From NCBI GenBank assembly GCA_030652635.1, contig JAUSPW010000079.1, forward strand, positions 1-8,661: DNA of 8,661 bases, in the 5' to 3' direction. Source of the stretch: Pseudohongiella sp. (GTDB lineage Bacteria > Pseudomonadota > Gammaproteobacteria > Pseudomonadales > Pseudohongiellaceae). Position numbers and translations under genes: made by a program. Positions within the stretch are counted from its first letter, which is position 1. The number at the start of each line of letters is the position of its first letter. The notes below the pieces were generated by a model. It did no database searches, was not told where the DNA came from, and saw only the letters and a list, made by a program, of their open reading frames with translations. Positions 6,436 through 8,661 of this stretch are shown here, piece by piece.

Positions 6436-7389
6436 GTGATACCCACCAACAAGGACTGCAAAATTGTGTTGCCGGGCGGGGCCGGTCTGGTAGGCCAGAA
6501 TCTGGTCGCACGTCTCAAGGATCGTGGTTATCACAACCTTGTGGTACTGGATAAACACCGCGACAACCTGGCGATGTTGCAGCAGGTACAACCCGACGTT
6601 CAGTGTGAATACGCAGATCTGGCGGAGCCCGGCAGCTGGCAAGCGCAGGTGCGCAGCGCCGACGTGGTGGTCATGCTGCAAGCACAAATCGGTGGCATTC
6701 ATTACGAGGAATTTGTCCGCAACAATGTGGACGCCAGCCGTCTGATTCTGGACGCGGTTAAATCCGCCGAGGTGCAGCCTTACCTGATACACATCAGCTC
6801 CTCGGTGGTGGTGTCGGTGGCTGACGACTTTTATACACGCAGCAAAATTGCACAGGAACAGCTGGTGCTGGAGAGCGGCATTGCCTGCCCCATTCTGCGC
6901 CCGACGCTGATGTTTGGCTGGTTTGATCGTAAACACCTGGGCTGGTTATCACGATTTATGAAAAAGGTGCCGGTGTTCCCCATACCGGGCCATGGCCGTT
7001 ATATGCGCCAACCCTTATACGCTGGCGACTTCAGCGACATTATCATCAGCTGTATCCAGCATCGTCCGGGCCATGGCATCTACAACATTTCCGGTCACGA
7101 AAAAATCGACTACATCGACATGATCCGCGAAATCAAAAAAGCTACCCGCGCCAACACACTGATCTTGCGCATCCCCTATTCACTGTTTTATGTACTGTTG
7201 TGGATCTGGGCGTTGTTTGACCGTAATCCGCCGTTTACCACACAACAGCTTGCGGCACTAAGCGCCAAAGATGAATTTGAAGTGATAGACTGGCCGGGCA
7301 TGTTTGGGGTGCCCTACACACCCTTTACCAAGGCCTTGCAGGAGACGTTTAACGATCCTCGCTACAGCCACATCATTATGAAGTTCTGA
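6436..7389 (+). CDS. Extended/atypical SDR: NAD-dependent epimerase/dehydratase-like, membrane-associated
   Basis: The protein has 317 residues from GTG 6436, supported by GAGGA at 6425-6429, 43 bp after the membrane protein gene. A Rossmann glycine motif GGAGLVG (G14, G17, G20) opens the protein, and an acidic residue after the second strand (D39) suits NAD binding. ADL (60-62) and VVMLQAQIGG (78-87) follow the extended-SDR pattern. A serine run (121-123) precedes YTRSK (Y133, K137), so the catalytic Ser/Tyr/Lys set is complete. Substrate-domain motifs ILRPTLMFG (153-161) and YAGDFSDII (195-203) match nucleoside-diphosphate-sugar epimerases and related lipid-sugar enzymes. A hydrophobic segment at about 242-261 (including SLFYVLLWIWALF) is unusual for a soluble sugar epimerase and suggests membrane contact. 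The substrate is unknown. Position in the operon suggests modification of a nucleotide- or lipid-linked sugar used with the arabinose pathway. Confidence 0.85.
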   Translation: MIPTNKDCKIVLPGGAGLVGQNLVARLKDRGYHNLVVLDKHRDNLAMLQQVQPDVQCEYADLAEPGSWQAQVRSADVVVMLQAQIGGIHYEEFVRNNVDASRLILDAVKSAEVQPYLIHISSSVVVSVADDFYTRSKIAQEQLVLESGIACPILRPTLMFGWFDRKHLGWLSRFMKKVPVFPIPGHGRYMRQPLYAGDFSDIIISCIQHRPGHGIYNISGHEKIDYIDMIREIKKATRANTLILRIPYSLFYVLLWIWALFDRNPPFTTQQLAALSAKDEFEVIDWPGMFGVPYTPFTKALQETFNDPRYSHIIMKF

Positions 7390-7402
7390 GTCGCAGGCAA
7401 AA

Positions 7403-7408
7403 AGGGAG
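7403..7408 (+). promoter_or_regulatory. Ribosome binding site of the FAD oxidoreductase gene
   Basis: AGGGAG lies 9 nt before GTG 7418 in the 28-bp gap after the SDR gene. It fixes the start of a gene whose end lies beyond the window. Confidence 0.65.
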
Positions 7409-7417
7409 TTTTCTACA

Positions 7418-8661
7418 GTGAAAGTAGCTGTACTGGGCGCAGGCCCGATGGGATTGGCGGCAGCGTATCAACTGGTGCGTGATGGTCATCAGGTGGTGGT
7501 ATTTGAGGCAGATGATCGATTGGGCGGCATGACCGCCAGCTTTGATTTTAACGGCTTGACCATCGAACGGTTTTATCACTTTCACTGTGTATCTGATCGC
7601 GCCTTTCTGCAAATGCTGGATGAACTCGGCATTGCGGACAAACTGCATTGGACTGAAACGCGCATGGGCTATTGGTACCAGCAGCGTCTGCAGGCCTGGG
7701 GCAATCCGCTCGCGTTGCTGAACTTTAAAGGTCTCAGCCTGATTGCCAAAATACGCTATGGCCTGCATGCCTTTATGTCGACCAAACGCAGCAACTGGCG
7801 CGTACTGGATAACGTTGAAGCCAGTGGCTGGATCAAGCGCTGGGTAGGCGCAGAAGCCTGGCGGGTGTTGTGGCAACCCCTGTTTGATTACAAGTTTTAT
7901 CACTTCAGTAGCAATTTATCGGCCGCCTGGATCTGGTGCCGGATTCACCGCATCGGCCGCTCACGCTACAGCCTGATGCGTGAAAAGCTCGGTTATCTGG
8001 AAGGTGGTTCAGAAACCTTGCTGCAGGCCCTGTCAGCAGCCATCAAAAACGCTGGCGGTGACATACGACTGTCCATGCCGGTGGAGCGAGTGGTGATTGA
8101 ACATGGCAAACTAAAAGGCGTCAGCATTGCCGGCCAAGCCGCAACCGAGGCATTTGACCGGGTGATCAGCACCATACCGTTGCCATTTGTACCCAGAATG
8201 ATTCCAGATCTGCCTGACGCGGTGCTTGCTCAGTACCGCTCTCAGGCCAATATTGCCGTGGTCTGTGTGATCGCAAAATTGCGTAAAGCAGTGACGCCCA
8301 ATTTCTGGCTGAACATCAATGATAAAGAAATGGACATACCGGGACTGGTGGAATACAGCAACCTGCGCCCGCTTGAACACAAGATAGTGTATGTGCCGTT
8401 TTATCTGCCAGCCGATCACCCGACCTATGCCGAGTCAGACGCCGCATTTATCCAGAAAGTACGGCGCTATATTCAGCGCATTAATCCTGAGGTGAGTGAC
8501 GGTGACTTTATCGACATTCACGCCAGTCGATATCGGTATGCGCAGCCCATCTGTCCGCCAGGATTTTTGGAACAGTTGCCGCCTTATCAGACCGATATCA
8601 ACGGTCTTTGGGTAGCAGATACCTCGTATTATTATCCCCAAGATCGCGGCATCTCTGAAAG
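7418..8661 (+). CDS. FAD/NAD(P)-dependent oxidoreductase, UDP-galactopyranose mutase/HemY-like superfamily, 3'-truncated
   Basis: The frame is open from GTG 7418 to the window end: 414 full codons plus two bases, with no stop and no frameshift. The N-terminus is a textbook FAD site: VAVLGAGPMG (GxGxxG at 7-12), the ribose-binding acid E30 after VVVF, then DRLGGM (33-38). RFYHFHCVSD (51-60) and WQPLFDYKFYHF (152-163) are typical of the uncharacterised NAD(P)/FAD oxidoreductases found beside polysaccharide glycosyltransferases. YLEGGSETL (193-201) and the second FAD-contact region GLWVADTSYYYPQDRGISES (397 to the edge) complete the fold, so only a short C-terminal piece should be missing. It resembles COG1232-type oxidases and UDP-galactopyranose mutase at fold level. 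I cannot assign a substrate, and true mutase activity is not shown. It is 28 bp after the SDR gene with a good ribosome site, so it is probably the same transcript and possibly the same sugar conversion. Confidence 0.85.
   Translation, partial: MKVAVLGAGPMGLAAAYQLVRDGHQVVVFEADDRLGGMTASFDFNGLTIERFYHFHCVSDRAFLQMLDELGIADKLHWTETRMGYWYQQRLQAWGNPLALLNFKGLSLIAKIRYGLHAFMSTKRSNWRVLDNVEASGWIKRWVGAEAWRVLWQPLFDYKFYHFSSNLSAAWIWCRIHRIGRSRYSLMREKLGYLEGGSETLLQALSAAIKNAGGDIRLSMPVERVVIEHGKLKGVSIAGQAATEAFDRVISTIPLPFVPRMIPDLPDAVLAQYRSQANIAVVCVIAKLRKAVTPNFWLNINDKEMDIPGLVEYSNLRPLEHKIVYVPFYLPADHPTYAESDAAFIQKVRRYIQRINPEVSDGDFIDIHASRYRYAQPICPPGFLEQLPPYQTDINGLWVADTSYYYPQDRGISE

Noticed and set aside
7376..7903. 175-codon open frame on the - strand at the SDR/FAD gene junction
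   Set aside because: The + strand frame from 7418 has a ribosome site and a clear FAD-binding protein running to the window edge. The antisense frame has no recognisable motif.
1..8661. tRNA, rRNA, CRISPR arrays, insertion sequences or attachment sites
   Set aside because: Coding sequence fills almost all of the window. The gaps are 28-105 bp, and I saw no tandem direct repeats, transposase motifs or tRNA-like folds, though a covariance search could not be run.

Overview
The window looks like chromosomal DNA of a Gram-negative bacterium, probably a proteobacterium. This rests on a Y_Y_Y-type sensor fused to a GGDEF domain, which is common in Gammaproteobacteria, on moderate GC, and on dense same-strand coding with overlapping genes. 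The species cannot be named from the sequence. All six genes lie on the + strand. The first is cut by the left edge and the last by the right edge.

Layout: (a) 2-967, the 3' part of a membrane-anchored sensory diguanylate cyclase. (b) 968-1072, the only intergenic gap of about 100 bp, with a candidate sigma70-type promoter, an 11-bp perfect inverted repeat and a clear ribosome binding site. (c) 1073-6392, four tightly packed genes: a HAD phosphatase fused to a UbiA-type phosphoribosyltransferase, a DprE1-like FAD oxidase, a DprE2-like short-chain reductase, and a large polytopic membrane protein with a C-terminal beta-rich domain. (d) 6436 to the window end, an extended/atypical SDR and an FAD/NAD(P)-binding oxidoreductase of the UDP-galactopyranose mutase/HemY-like superfamily, truncated shortly before its C-terminus.

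Region (c) reads as a self-contained route to lipid-linked D-arabinofuranose, equivalent to the mycobacterial DPA pathway. The UbiA domain would join PRPP to polyprenyl phosphate, and the fused HAD domain would remove the 5-phosphate. DprE1 and DprE2 homologues would then epimerise C2 of the ribose by oxidation and reduction. The 600-residue membrane protein is the natural candidate for the enzyme that transfers arabinofuranose to a periplasmic acceptor, or otherwise handles the lipid-linked sugar. The two oxidoreductases in (d) appear to be in the same transcription unit and may make or modify a second sugar. The pathway steps follow from family knowledge. The final transferase and the roles of the last two genes are inference. 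Five of the six genes have a start in the window; four of these appear to start at GTG and only the DprE2-like gene at ATG, and the fifth GTG candidate (4590) is uncertain.
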